From assembly GCA_900074885.1 (NCBI GenBank), contig FJUW01000003.1, positions 1,214,185 through 1,278,184 of the forward strand: DNA of 64,000 nucleotides, written 5' to 3'. The translations under genes and the position numbers were made by a program. Shown here piece after piece: positions 31,811 through 44,800 of this stretch. The stretch comes from Rhynchosporium graminicola (lineage: Eukaryota > Ascomycota > Leotiomycetes > Helotiales > Ploettnerulaceae). Below the pieces are notes generated by a model. That model ran no database searches. It saw only the letters and a program-made list of their open reading frames with translations, and had not been told where the DNA came from. The number at the start of each line of letters is the position of its first letter. Position 1 is the stretch's first letter.

Positions 31811-34139
31811 CGTGAAAGATGTTTGAGTTTGTTGTTTATTTTGATGAATGAGATGAGCATGGAGGGGCAGAAGTGAGATGCGCTAGACTTTCGCTTCGGA
31901 GATAAGACAAGAGATCTTTACTTTGCTGACTCAGCATCCGCCGACACAATGTCCTGCAGACCTTATGAGAGCGCAATAAAGGGTGACCCGACTATCGGAT
32001 CTACGATCATCCTGTTACCATTCCGTTTCAATCTAGATCAAATGAATATCGTCATTGGATTTTCTCTCATATGTTCATTGGAACACTTTACGTCACTACT
32101 TGACTTGGGCCGACATTATTTAACAGGAGGCCTGAGCACATTCTGTTATAAATTGCAGTTGTGAAATCTGTTGTCATAGTGAAAACCTTATATTGACTGG
32201 AGCAATATTTGAAGTTGCAAGAAAATCAGAGAGAAGCAAGAGAGAGAATATTACGTGTAAAATATGCCATAGACACAAGGTCAAAATAAGACTTTGTCTC
32301 ATCTGTTCGCTGATATTCCCGTATATCCAGAATCTATGGCTGGCTTGCTGGCTAAGAGAAGTATCCCACGCCACCATGATTTGCACCATGCGAGATCCAA
32401 CGCCATAAATTTTTATCGGCCAGTGATTGAACTGACTTCCAGCACCTTAGGACCACCAGCTCAACGCCCGCAACAGTTTCATCGCCGTTTTGTATCTTCA
32501 TAGTCCCACAGCTCTGTCAGCAGCTCCCACTGCTCCCTGGAACTGTGCCTGTCACTGCCTGAGTGCGGATATGTCGGGTGATATAGGAGTCCAAGCCTCT
32601 CTTCGACTATCGTGCAGTCGGTGCTTCTCCCTCGAAAATATCCAAAATCTGATTTTTGTAATCGGTCATAGCAGTAAGCACTGGCATGGTCAAGGGCGTG
32701 CCATCCGTAGTCACTACGACTACCGTACCTATGCCTCCTTGCCAGCTACCAGGCGCGAAGCCTGTATTCGAACTGAGATGGAACCCGGTGACATGCTACA
32801 GAAATAGTCCATCAGCAATCGTCACGATCTCCCAATAATCTGTTTGCGACACGCTTTGTAGACCTTCAACCTCCCCTGAACATTCAACATTAGAAGCCGA
32901 TATCCGCACTTCGCAGTGATGGCTATGCCTCCGTTGAGAAAAAAAAAGGATATTCAGACGGTATTTCTACGGCTTCTTAGAGGCTATGTGGCGAGGGAAT
33001 GTTGACGCAGCAAGTTGCAAGAGATTCGGAACCGGGAGGGTGATTCTCTGGGAATTTGCAGTGAGTAATTTAATTGAACGACCCAGTCATCGCGTTTAAT
33101 AGATATGTCATTTCTCGAGGAACCAGCAGGACTAACTATTAGTAATGGTCACAGTTTTTCAAATCTAGTAAAATATACTAGTACGGGTGGTTGAGCAAAG
33201 TAGTCAATATCAGACGTGAACCACCCATCAAAAGCGCTGAGCCCAGTCTGCCTTCTGACATTCGGTACTGCAGTAGTACATCAATTTGCAGGGATACATT
33301 TTTTCGCCCCCATGACCCTTTTCAGATGGAGTAAATGGGTGCAAGCGAGGCACTCATTGCTATGGTTTGTTATTAATGCGCTATATGCGATGGAGGAAGG
33401 AGTAGAAATCGGGACATGAGACTTGAGCTAAATGCGCGCTAGGTACGGCCTAGCACGTGACCCAAACCTTATTTTCTGCAAATATCTCTAGCATTTCGCA
33501 TGATTCGATACATCATTCTGCCACAAAGCTATTGAGATCTCTCAGGGTATGTTCTCATATAAACGACGTGACAGCCATGGAGAGTGATACAAGCCGTCAC
33601 CCGAATACTTTTACGTGAAGAGGCAAAGAGCTTGATGTTGTCCGGAATGGCATTGCAACATCCTCGATGACCTAACATTCATTTGCAAAACGGCATGGAA
33701 CGACGTGATGTTCATGATTATGAAGGAGACTATTTGGTAGGAGAAAATTGTCTGCTCTTCTTGTCCAGATATCGGCTTGGCTCTCTTTTTTGAGTGGCTG
33801 CCCGGTTGACAGCATGATTCGCGCAATTCGCCAAATTTTGGAAGCGACTGTTACTTTCCAAGACGACGTCTCTCGGCGTTGCTATTGGAAGAGCGAAGAA
33901 TATGGTTTGCAAATCTCTCGATAGATTCAGAATACCTCAAGCGGAGGAAGTCTCCCCCGCCGCCCAATTGGCACTTTGTTTTGATCGAGCTTTCATTCCT
34001 CTTGTCACGCTAGCAGGCCGCCCTGTCAACATTCTCACTGCAATCACTTTCCATGTTTTATGCGTATGCAAATCACTTCAAGGTGTCTTGAGGAGGCCCG
34101 AAAATTCATCCTGTCGATCGTAAAAAAAACCATATCGAC
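31811..34139. other. Intergenic region, no gene seen
   Basis: About 2.3 kb of mixed composition between two divergent genes. Several frames of 60-105 codons exist on both strands but none has family resemblance or splice partners. No repeat noted. Confidence 0.5.
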
Positions 34140-37100
34140 ATGTCTGGGTCAAACCACAACACTGCCGCTGAGACTGCATCTGCCAGGGCGTGGGCAGAGA
34201 AGGAAAGACGATTGGCCGCCGCAGCTGCGTCTGCCAGAGCGAAGCCAAGCAAAGAAAGAAGGGACGAAGACCGTCGACTACGCGATATCTTGCACGATGT
34301 CACTGGACAGACTCGAGAGAGGAGTAAGCTTGATAATATTTGTAGCGAAGCCAGATCATGCTAATGCTCGTGAAGGCGAACGGAAGAAGATTTTTGCTGA
34401 TTACACCGATTTTGGCAAAAAGTACGGTCACCCCCGCGGAATCCTGAGGTCTCGAGACCATACAATTCTGAAGTATACGGGCAAGAGTGGGTTAAGTCCA
34501 CTTAGCCCAGGCATATACAATCAACGAGTGCGAAATATCAAGGAGGCACGACGGCGTGAAGGAATGAGCCGTCTCCGAAACTACCAAAGGAACATTTGCA
34601 GGGTTTCACCACCGAAGAGCTGTATAGGATGGAAGGAGTTCCAGGAATGAACACCACGAAGATGGAATCGAACCTATCGGCGATCCCAATTCATCCCCTG
34701 CTAGCTCAGAGCCAGTGGCTGAGTAATTCTAATCTACAGAGGCACGAAAGTAGTGTTGCTATATGGGTGGGAGATGAAGGATCTTCTTGGGATGTAAGAC
34801 TCTTCACTTGAACCAGGATTACAACGCATTGAAGGCTGAATATCATTACGTTATAGGCAAATACTCCCGCAGTCTGGAAGATACTTAAGCCTATTCTACA
34901 GCTCGCTACCAGAGTTTTGACACACGCAGCAGACAATGAATGTAGGTGGGCAATGACCACATTAACATATCGAGTACCTATATAGTCTGAAAGCAGATAT
35001 GCCCCTAGAAGAGATGAGTGATAGTTGATGCTGACTCATACGATTATATAGGGTAGGCACTCTTATATGCGTTTCAACAGCAGTGTGTGATAACTGACAA
35101 GGGCAATACAAGGCTCGATGCTCTTTTCAATGGTAGCTATCAGACTCTTCCGGTGCTTCCCGGTATGGGAGGACCACGGCATTACTTCTGTCGCCGGAGC
35201 CCAGAGGAACGGATCTTGAATTCGCAAGCATCGCATTTCGACCCAAAATCAATCCAACACCAGCTTGCTGATATGAAAGAGTTTGTTCGATTTCGTTTTC
35301 AGAGCAAGTATCACATCGGACGTGACCCTCTATCCACAGATCCTTCCAGTCACAACTACGGCAGAACAAGACTCTACAGAATGTACGGTCGAATAATTAT
35401 CAAAATTGCCTTCTAAGACTTTGAGCCACTGATGGTAGGCGATCTGACAGGCGCAGAAATGTGAGCCCATCCTATCTGAAAAGTAATAATTATGCTGACT
35501 TGCTACTATCAGCTTTGCTAAACAATTTGAGATATGCATCACCATCATCCACGAGCTTGCTGTAAGTTTTTTTTATTTTTTTAAACAGGGATATGGATAT
35601 GCAATATGATGCTTTCAAAACGCTCAAACTGATATCTTTGTAGCACGCCGCATGGGTTTATCTCGGCCGGACCAATACCACCAGGCTAATGATTGAGCCA
35701 TATTATCAGGACGAGCCTCTTATAGAGTTAGGGTTCTCCTTCACCGCACAAATATTTGGGGGCAGTACTCGTGACCCTTCCCGGATGTTTCGATCAAGAG
35801 GGGGTCCTGGATTGCCACCCTTCGTCGCATTTAGAGAAAATTGGTTTACGGAGGATAGCTTGCAATATGGATCAAATGGTGGATATCGCCGTCCTTCGAG
35901 TGGGACACAGCTCCCAGGGAAATTCGATCCATTCACAGTCAAAAGTCGTTTGGTCATTCCGACCCAATTTTACGGCACCATCATGACACAGGAGATGTGG
36001 GATCAAAAGGTTCGATCTTACGGGTTAAAAGCCTTAGAGATTGGACCTCTTAAGTACGGTCTGAGGTTTGATCGAGGTTCTCTTGAGAGAATCATGACTA
36101 CAGATCCAGAATCTAATGATCTGGTCACGACAATAAAGACTTTTGATGGGATACTGCATGGCAGCATTTCTATAGGAGATCCAGTGTCTGTACAGCAAAT
36201 CGTCCTGGCGGAGACCATACGCTTGATGAAAAGTCTGCGGATCAGCGAAGCTCTTAGTGATTCAAATTCGGTACCATCTTCTGCCAGCAGTGCACAAGAC
36301 GACACGAGGCAAGATTTGACTTTCAACCCAGAAGATCGGATCAAGACTGTACCAGAATATCCAGAAATATACATCGGTTCCTCTCAATTCACCCAGCAAT
36401 GCCCGCGGTTTGAAGAGATCAAAGCATTCCTCATCGCCAATAGGGCAGAGCAAAAGTTAGCTCTCGATACAATGGGTATTCTTCCAGAGGGTACTTTTTA
36501 CCGATACATTTCTAGATTTAAAGGTATCACAGTTACGCAACGAGAACTCAAAGCGTTTCTCTCACAGTGCTTCGAAAAGAAAGAGTTGTTCATGTGAGTG
36601 ATTCCTGATCAGTCGCAATTTCGTAACACGACGTACATGCTGACGGGACAGTAAAGTTGGGATCCATTCCCATCACCTGGAATGGTCATGCGGGTCGCAG
36701 CTGGATGGCCTGACACACCACTTTACACGAAACGACGGCAGCTATTCAACCCCTTCTACCAATCTGACAAAAGAAGTTTGAATTTGCTGAGCCGCCCTCT
36801 TAGGGACAATGTGAGAGTTCGAGAAAGTCTTTATGTGGAGAGCGGGGAAATGCGAGACATGAGCTATCTTGGCTTTGGAACCATTCTTGACACTTCGATG
36901 ATAGATACGGGTAGCAACTTGACTATTGACGATCGAGATTATCTGCTGAGTGACTTGAACAGGCTCCAAGATTTGATAATCATTTCGGCTGGAGCTCCCG
37001 ATGGTACCGGGCTTAGTACATTCGTGTCAGTAGGCCCCCTCATGTTTGAACACAGTGTGGAGCTGACTTAGAACGTAGTTTGGGGCCAGATCATATCATC

Positions 37101-37274
37101 AGGTTTACGTACCCGATAGAGCAGTATCGAGACAAATATCTCAATGCTCACATGAAGGAATCCTTGGCTCGATATAAAATTATTGAGACGGAGTGGAACG
37201 TCGCATGGCAGGCAAAGCTCAACAAGGGGAACTCAGGAGGCACACCTGCGCCGCTAGGTCAAGTTATGTCATAG
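34140..37274 (+). pseudogene. Large zincin-like (HELAH) protein gene with one in-frame TAA
   Basis: Exons: 34140-34323, 34376-34527, 34602-34793, 34857-34973, 35057-35460, 35513-35561, 35644-36593, 36657-37015 and 37072-37274. All phases agree, giving 870 codons. The N-terminus is Ala/Glu/Arg-rich and helical. ITIIHELA and HAAW join across the 82-bp intron at 35562-35643 to make HELAHAAW, an HExxH zinc-protease signature. EPLIELGFSFTAQIFGG follows about 20-30 residues later and may give the third ligand (Glu). The C-terminal part has WDPFPSPGMVMRVAAGWP. TAA at 35414-35416 interrupts KIAF-DFEPLMV, where Gln (CAA) would fit. The 34528-34601 intron may instead be a 1-base frameshift near 34565. 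The family is unnamed to me; protease activity is inference. Confidence 0.6.
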
Positions 37275-37464
37275 GGCTCGATCCAGTTGTAGATTTGGTT
37301 CTTATGATAGCGATTATAGATTCCGGTCAACATCTCATTTGGATTCATCTTATTAAAGTCCGTCAACTCCACGACCAAAAATCACATTTGGTCGTCACCC
37401 TCTTTCTATAATTTCTACAGTGTTCCTATCTACAATATCTTTCATCTCTTCTATGTAATAACTC
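37275..37464. other. Short convergent spacer
   Basis: 190 bp between the 3' ends of the zincin-like gene (+) and the AlaX-like gene (-); it should hold both terminators. Nothing else seen. Confidence 0.6.
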
Positions 37465-38292
37465 CTACGCACATCGATAACTCACGCGACTGACCCCCTT
37501 ACTCCTTGAGATCTTCCTCACCTCCACCTTTCCCACCTGATGACAACTCTCTACATGCGTTCCTCCACAAGGATAGGCCCCCAACCCATCCATCTCCACG
37601 ACCCTGCCCTCCGTCACCCCCTCTGGCAACACAAACCCCTCCCCAACACCCAAACAATCCCTCAGCAACCTCTCCATACTCCACCAATGGATCCCCACCT
37701 TCTTTCCACTCGCCACAAACTCATCCGTCTTCGCTTGAATAGCAGTGAGATGTCTCGACTCGATAATACCGACAAATTCCACGGCTGCAGAATCCGGATA
37801 ATGCGATGCTTTGGACTCGACGAGAGTGTTGGGCAAGGTACCGTCTTGCATTAACGCGTTGATAGCCAGGCCGAGGATGTGGCCTGCAGTGTGCAGTCGC
37901 GAATAATGGTCGCGTTTTGCGCCGTCGATGGATTGTCGGATCTCATCGCCAGATTTCAATGTTGGTTCACTAGGTGGATGGAACCGCCCAAAATGTAAGA
38001 TCGCACCGCCGGCTGCTGGATATCGGACTGCGCTCACTTCGAATGTGGATTTCGCGTCAGCTGAAGATGAGGTCGTGGTGATTGTGCCGGTGTCGGTTGG
38101 TTGACCCCCACCTTGCACGTAGAATATTGTCTCGTCGGTAATTAGAGCATAGTCGTCGGCTGAAGCAGTCCTGAGGAGTGATTGATCTGCTTCTGGGAGA
38201 GAGGAGACAGGTGAAATGGATACAACTTTGCTCAGGTGCTGACGAAGCTCTTGGTGGTGTTGATAAATGAGTTTTGTCCGCACAGCTGCCAT
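37465..38292 (-). CDS. AlaX-like alanyl-tRNA editing protein
   Basis: Free-standing trans-editing enzyme related to the editing domain of alanyl-tRNA synthetase, which removes Ser or Gly mischarged on tRNA(Ala). Single exon, 275 aa. An N-terminal beta-barrel segment has TDETIFYVQGGGQPTDTG, the conserved motif of AlaRS/AlaX. The zinc site is visible as HxxxH in SRLHTAGHIL and CxxxH in PCGGTHVESC. The end RKISRSKGVSRVSYR fits the SAD domain C-terminus. Length agrees with AlaX type II proteins with an extra N-terminal domain. Cytosolic by lack of a targeting signal. Convergent with the upstream gene; likely a conserved housekeeping gene. Confidence 0.9.
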   Translation of the reverse strand: MAAVRTKLIYQHHQELRQHLSKVVSISPVSSLPEADQSLLRTASADDYALITDETIFYVQGGGQPTDTGTITTTSSSADAKSTFEVSAVRYPAAGGAILHFGRFHPPSEPTLKSGDEIRQSIDGAKRDHYSRLHTAGHILGLAINALMQDGTLPNTLVESKASHYPDSAAVEFVGIIESRHLTAIQAKTDEFVASGKKVGIHWWSMERLLRDCLGVGEGFVLPEGVTEGRVVEMDGLGAYPCGGTHVESCHQVGKVEVRKISRSKGVSRVSYRCA

Positions 38293-41200
38293 TTTGCAGG
38301 CAGGCTACCGAGGTTTTCGTTCAGGACGAGTAATTGTCGGATAGTTATGTGGAAAGCTTTTTCCTGTGGGCCTCTGATGAAACTGGTGAGGAACCTTTAC
38401 TGTTTGATTCTAAATATGTAAATGTAATAGACTGTCTGTAATTCTTAATCACATTTTGACGATGATTTTAGGCGGTCGGGTAGTGCGCCCTTGGATTGAC
38501 AAGCGAGGGCAGAATCTTTCGCCTCTTGAGTCAACAATCGCCACATATAATTATATGTCGTGAAAAATGTATCCGCTTTTTTGACAAGATCGTGGAGCAG
38601 CCAGATTACAAAAAGTCACTTCCGAGGGCAAGAAGAAGAAGAAGAAGAAGAAGAAGAAGAAGAAGAAGATAACATTCAATATTTTGTCAAAAGTTCTTCT
38701 CAATATTACCACAGTTCGAGTTTTCATATTCACGACAGGCCGATTACGTTCATAGCATCGCAAAGAAACCCGAATAGTAAGAATTACACCGAATTCTATT
38801 ACGTAACAACAAATCCTAGTTGTTTCACCTCCAAGAGATCGAGCCGCTGCGGATACGTCAGCATAAGACGCATCCCCGGAGTTAAACATAGCATATCTTC
38901 AAGCACACCCGGGACCTCCTTCCTTTCGCGTATTCAAAAATACCGAACGACTGCCTTCTGTTCTGTTCTTGTTACTTTTTCGAAGAAGGAGTATGTTTCT
39001 AGCGATCCAAGCTGGGTCTTTGGTCGAGCGTCATTCCTTTGCCTGCTATCACTCATTCTCATGGCAGAGAAATTAGGGTCGAGTGATGAGGAGGCATTTG
39101 AGTTTGAAATTGCAGCGGGCTCCGTAGGCGTGGCGAATATTCGTAGTAGTGCTTCGATTTACGCATCATTGGCGCGAGGAATCAGATCTCCTTCATTAAT
39201 GATCGCGTATTAGGCTGCGTTTGACGATGTCGATGGTCCAGTCAGTGGCAGTTGAATCGAAGGTATGGTCACGAGAGGTGCACCGAAAGTGATAAGATGG
39301 ATTGAAGAGAATTTAGAGTGAAGCTTCTCCAGAGGGGAATTGATGTGTTGGCTTGACTTTGAATATGGAGTCTGGGTAGAAGAAGTGGTTTGCTGTTTTC
39401 TGCTGTATATATGCGCGCAGAGTATGCTGGCTACGGCTCTGTCCGGAGAACGTCCTGTGAATGACATCGGCGGGGGTTGGGATAATTTTGTAAAAATGCC
39501 TGTTGCCGATTCCTCAATTGTTTAGCCGAGATCTGAGATGGAGATAGAACTCCCGGGAGTGCCATTGCGTCCATCGAAGTAGCTGCTGCTCCAACGGGGG
39601 ATTTGTAACGCGAAAACCGGCTGCAGAGCCCGAATCTCTCTTGTACTCTTTCTCAACCATGCCGAATCATTGCTCTAAGTATGAGACTATTATTTCGAGG
39701 AACGAAAATTCGAGTGATCTTCTTTGTCATCGTGACCTTAGAGTGAGAGAAACAACTTGCATAATGCTGGAAAGGTAAGGCTGAAGCGCAGCTTATTATA
39801 ATTGCTTATGTGAAGTCTCGCTCGGCAAGACACACAGAGCTGACATATTCTCATCGCAGCTGAAAAATATATGGGCTTGCGAGTGGGCGATGAGTAGACA
39901 ACGTATTGCTGGATAGTTTCGTCGAAATTGCTGAGGAATGGTCCTTGAAGAGTGTCATCGACAACTCACATGCCCAAAATCGGGCTACTCCAAAGTCGTG
40001 CGCCAATAGTATGACCAGAATTCTAGAGATAGCGTAGGAGAACGATGTTCTAAACATCATCACAATCTTCGCGGACCGCCAAGCGAGACGAGTGCAGCTA
40101 AACTGCTTGCGCATAAGCAAGAATTTTTGACAGTTCTGTAAGCTCCTTCTCATAAATGGGATTATAGTGACAGGCAATTTGATAGTGTATAGCCATTTCA
40201 GCCATCTTCCATTGAAAAAACGTCTGAGATAGGTTGTTGCGATACCTTTAGTGCTTTGTCGGCACTGTCGCCGATCCAATTCCTTTTGCAAGGTATTTAT
40301 TTGGTTTCCTCGCACCGATGGAACAGATATCATTGATCAGTGATCACGTCCCCGGTCTCCGCTTCAAGATGGATCAGAAATGGGAGTGTCCCGAAGTTTT
40401 GTTCATTTTCATTAAGAAAAGACAGCCTACTTGCACGACGAACTCCCTTTGAAGACAGACGGCCACCTGCCCCTTCAATCATGGACATAATCGAGAGTGC
40501 AGCCTCACCATCGACGATTTGAACTGTCCATACGACAAATTGTCTTTCTTGACGTTGTATACTCATCGGTCGCGTACACCATATACTGTCTATTCAGATA
40601 TGTAATTCGGTACGAAGGCCAGCAAAAAAAGATTTCGAATCACCTTGGGGTCTCTCTCCGAAGCTTCTCTTACAGACCTATCTGCATTACTCCGCCATGC
40701 AATGCTCCAGCAAAATTCCTGAGGGTGTTCTCCTTGCTGATATGCCTAAGTTTTTGAGTCCCAAACCATCCATTGGGGCGTGGCATCGACATGACTCCAT
40801 GCGAACAAAGGAGGGACTCGTGACAAGCGATCAAGGCCTAGAGAACTCGCCAGGAATGACAAAAGGCTATACCAACCCGTTATTGCTTATACATCAAGCT
40901 TCGGCTCTATTCATGCAATCAGAGGCTTTTTCTTTGAGTGATGATGGCATATCATACAGCAGATACCAAAAGTTGGGAGTCCGGTCAACACTAAGGATGG
41001 TAGTAATCCGTGGATATACTATGAATGTAGATCGTGCTACCAGGGACCCTGTAATGCACTGTCGGCGTGTAGAGGCCCTTGAGATCCGAAGTGAAGGCAG
41101 CAGAAGGAGAGCTTAAGCTTAAGCTTAAGGCAGGAAATTCAGGCTACACGCCACCAGTGATGATACGGTGGGCTTCTGCGAGACTGCAGGGACAAAAGGG

Positions 41201-41850
41201 AAAAGCGAAAAGCGGAGGCAGAGGGTGTGCTAGCAAAGGCTCCGGATCATTTTGCGTGGGTGTATAATGGATGGCAGCATCGTTCTCCTGATTCATCGCC
41301 GACAGTATGCTCGGTACCGCGAGTGTCACAATAGTCGGAAGTGAAGCTTCACTCCCACAGCAGGACTCTTGAAGCATTCAGTAGAAGATGGAAGGGACTA
41401 AGTGATGAGTCTCGCTTATATCAGGTATAAGCGAATTAGCTTAATCGGGAGCTCTACCTTGATTAACTATTTATTATGTGCATCACCTGTCTATTTCTGA
41501 TGCTCCAGTAGATACGTATCAGTTGGTAAGTATTTCTTTACTTTAAACCTTATTTCAAAGCAGACTCCATGCCTTTCAAGATCGAGTTACATTTCTCCGG
41601 TTGAGTATGCTTCCTTGTGGTCACGTGTATAACGCTTGCGTGCGGCTGTTCAGTCCACTAAGCTGAACCCCGCATGTGTGTCTGGTGCGGAATGACCTTG
41701 AAGTACCTATAAAGTACTAGGCGATTATCATTCACGATATACTTGATTACCTTTAGTACCGAATGAGTATCCTCTTTCTATACTCAGACCTGGATTCTTG
41801 TGCCAAAACACCAAAGCAAAGCAAAGCCAAGCCAAGCTGTGTATGTGACT
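38293..41850. other. 3.5-kb intergenic region, no convincing gene
   Basis: It holds a (GAA) microsatellite that creates poly-Glu/poly-Phe open frames (38551-39213), which I do not accept as coding. Frames at 39851-40566 (-) and 40497-41267 (+) are unsupported. A short TTAAGC tandem lies at about 41112-41129. The right end must hold the promoter of the Zn2Cys6 gene. Confidence 0.5.
38631..38669. repeat. (GAA)n trinucleotide microsatellite
   Basis: About 13 uninterrupted AGA/GAA units on the plus strand. Confidence 0.95.
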
Positions 41851-44800
41851 ATGAATATTCTCGAAACCCAAGTCAACGATATCAATTATCTTGTGGACTC
41901 GCCCCTCACGCCCGGCCCCATATCACCAATCGCAGCAATTCCGCGCAACCTTAATGCTATTAATATGAATGGGGACCGCCAGACTTCGAGTGCGGAAAGC
42001 CCGGCGGAAACAGGCAATGCGAGTGGGAACAAGAGGAAAGCAACGAATGACGAGACGAACAACAGTGCGAACGGAAATCCACATACGAGGGCGAAGAGGA
42101 ATAGATATATCTCCATTGCATGGTAGGTCTGACTATTGGGGATGTCGGGTTGTGATGCCGCCCGCCTGGCATAGCTACCAACTCGTGGTTAGATATCAAC
42201 GGAAGGAATAGCAGAAGCTGATTGATATACTTCTACTTCTACAGTAACGAATGCAAAAGGCGCAAGATCAAATGCAACGGAAATACTCCTTGCCAGCGAT
42301 GCGGGAACCTCAATCTCGACTGCCAGTATGCCCCGAATTGTTGCTCGAACGGCTTCAAAGAGTCCGAGGAGTTCCGCCAAATGAATGCACATCTCGCCCA
42401 ACTTCAGGAGCAAGTGGATAGTCTATACGCAAGCCTCAATGCTCTGCGGGCTGCTGGGGATAACGTCTCGTTCGTGCCACCTTCCGAAGGCTCTATGTCT
42501 GTGCCGCCACCCATCTCTCCCTCGAGCAGATTTCGACCTACTCCCAAATATCCATCCTTCCGTGGCCCTACCAGCTCTGCCTTCAGTCTGGATGTCGCAA
42601 AGAACACATTGCATAATATGGGATATCAGGGACTCGGGGATGAGGGGGCCATAACGACGGATGCAACGCCCATGGGCTCCCCTGGGCGAAGAGAGAGTCA
42701 GGTCCTGGCCGTTGATACTGGACATCCGAGCAAAGATCCGGTATGGGCAATTAGCAGAGAGGAAATGGTCCGGCTGTGCAGAGTATACGAAGAGGAGATG
42801 GGTTTGATGTATCCCGTGGTGAATATCGAGCAGATCATAATCCATGGCGCGAGTCTTTATGATTTTGGCGCTGCGGCAGTACGGAGCGGAATTGTCCACC
42901 CTCTACGTCCAGGGCAGGGACTCCATGACGATCAGACATTGGTCTTGAAGATGGTTCTTGCTTGTGCCACGGTTGTCGAAGGGCATGGACAGAGTGAGAT
43001 TGCGCACAGATTGTTCGAAAGTGTTAGGGAGGCAGCAGACCGCGTGCTGCATAGCGAGGTTATTGAGGTCAAAAGCCTGCCTTTCGTGGTACTTGTGGTA
43101 AGTTTTTGTCGTTTTACTTCGCGTTTGGTGTATACTGGCCTTCCTCTTTTCTCTTGCGCCATTTTCGTCTCTTGCGCACTTGACGAGAATGGCGCAATGG
43201 GTGCCGCATGGCCGCAGGAGCAAAAAGGATCAAATGTCATGGTCTCAGCAAGGATCGCACTTACGTTTCCACGCGCAGGAGGAATTATGTGTGGCGTGCG
43301 ACACTACACCACGAAACCGCTATTGAACAAACTGTGTCCTTCCTTACCTCTATAATACTGTCGCTTGGAAGCACTTAGGCCTGGGCAGTGATTAGGTGTC
43401 ATGGAAGCATGATTCTTTCTGCTGGCTCAAACGAGTCCAGTAGCTTTTTCGTCGCTGAGGCAGTTGTAGGCCGTCTTCCAATCAGATCACAGACATGAGA
43501 TGGTCCATCTAAACAACACCTACCGAACAGTGGCTGACAATCACGTAGTCAATATATCATTTCCATTGCGATGAAGAAGCACTTGCTTGGAGAATTATCG
43601 GCCAAGTGTAAGTGAAAATAAAAGCTCGCACCGATCAAGCAGAATAAAAGGGCTGACTTGATACGTTCTAGTGCTCGAATGTGCATCGAGCTTGGCCTAC
43701 ACAGAAGAGATTCTTGCTTCAAGGTCATCACCGATAAGGAGGAGAGGTCCAATGCCATGAAACTGTTCTGGTCGATTTACGTACTGGACAGAAGGTGGAG
43801 TTTTGGAACAGGTATGCCCTTTGCTTTACAGGATGCAGACATTGACCCAAGTCTTCCGGAGCCCGTAAGCTGAGAACCAAGCCAAAAGTCTTTCCTAAGC
43901 TGACTCTCACAGGAATTAAACATCCCCTACCTGAACGTGATGATCTCCTACTCTCGCATCGGCTCCAAAGTCTGGCGCTCCGTCTGCAGTTTCTCACCGA
44001 GTATCACCCCAACCCTGAATCTCGAAGACGTCGGTTACTTAGACTACCAAATCCTCCAATGTCAAAAGAACATTCCTTCCGAACTTCAACTCCCTCCCTC
44101 CTCGTCCCGTCCAGCATCCTCTCGCGCTATCCACCGTCTCCAAATTCTCCTTTATCTTCGCGCAAATCAAATGCGTATCTTGATCTACCGCCCAGTTTTG
44201 CACTCCGCATCTTCCATCCAAGAAAACCCTAATTATGCTACCACTGTGGTTGAACTTGCTAAGGACACCATTCGTGTACTTACGCACCTCAATCAGACTT
44301 CGGATATCTATCGTGTTCAGCAAGTCTGCTTCAATTATTTCCTCATCTCAGCGGTAGCTGTCATCTTCCTAGCTAGCTGTCACGCACCTGTACAATTTTC
44401 CGCGCTCTGTCGCGACGAGTTCTACATGGCTCTCGATCTTGTTAAAGGCTTTAGCACAAAATCTTTTGTCAGTAAACGTCTCTGGAGGACCATTAAAGGA
44501 CTCAAAGAAGTCGGTCCCAAACTCGGCCTTGACCCTGATATCCGTCATAACGCACTGAGTGAGAACGATGCGCATTCTTCTGCTGCCCTCGTTATGGCCG
44601 GGCTCGCAGGTCATGAGATCTCGGGTATGGGGGGCATCGGTGGTGCTGGGTTTGGGAACGAATTGGTGGAGAGTCCTATGAGTGGCTTTCAGATGAGTAC
44701 GGAGATCACGAACCTTTTCGAGGCGGCGCTGGGCAGTGTTGGTATGAATGGTGGAGGTTCGGGGACGACATCTGCGGGTGCTGGCGCTGGTGCGGGAGGG

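Noticed and set aside
38551..39213. Plus and minus frames over the (GAA) repeat (poly-Glu, poly-Phe)
   Set aside because: Open only because of the microsatellite; no family resemblance on either side.
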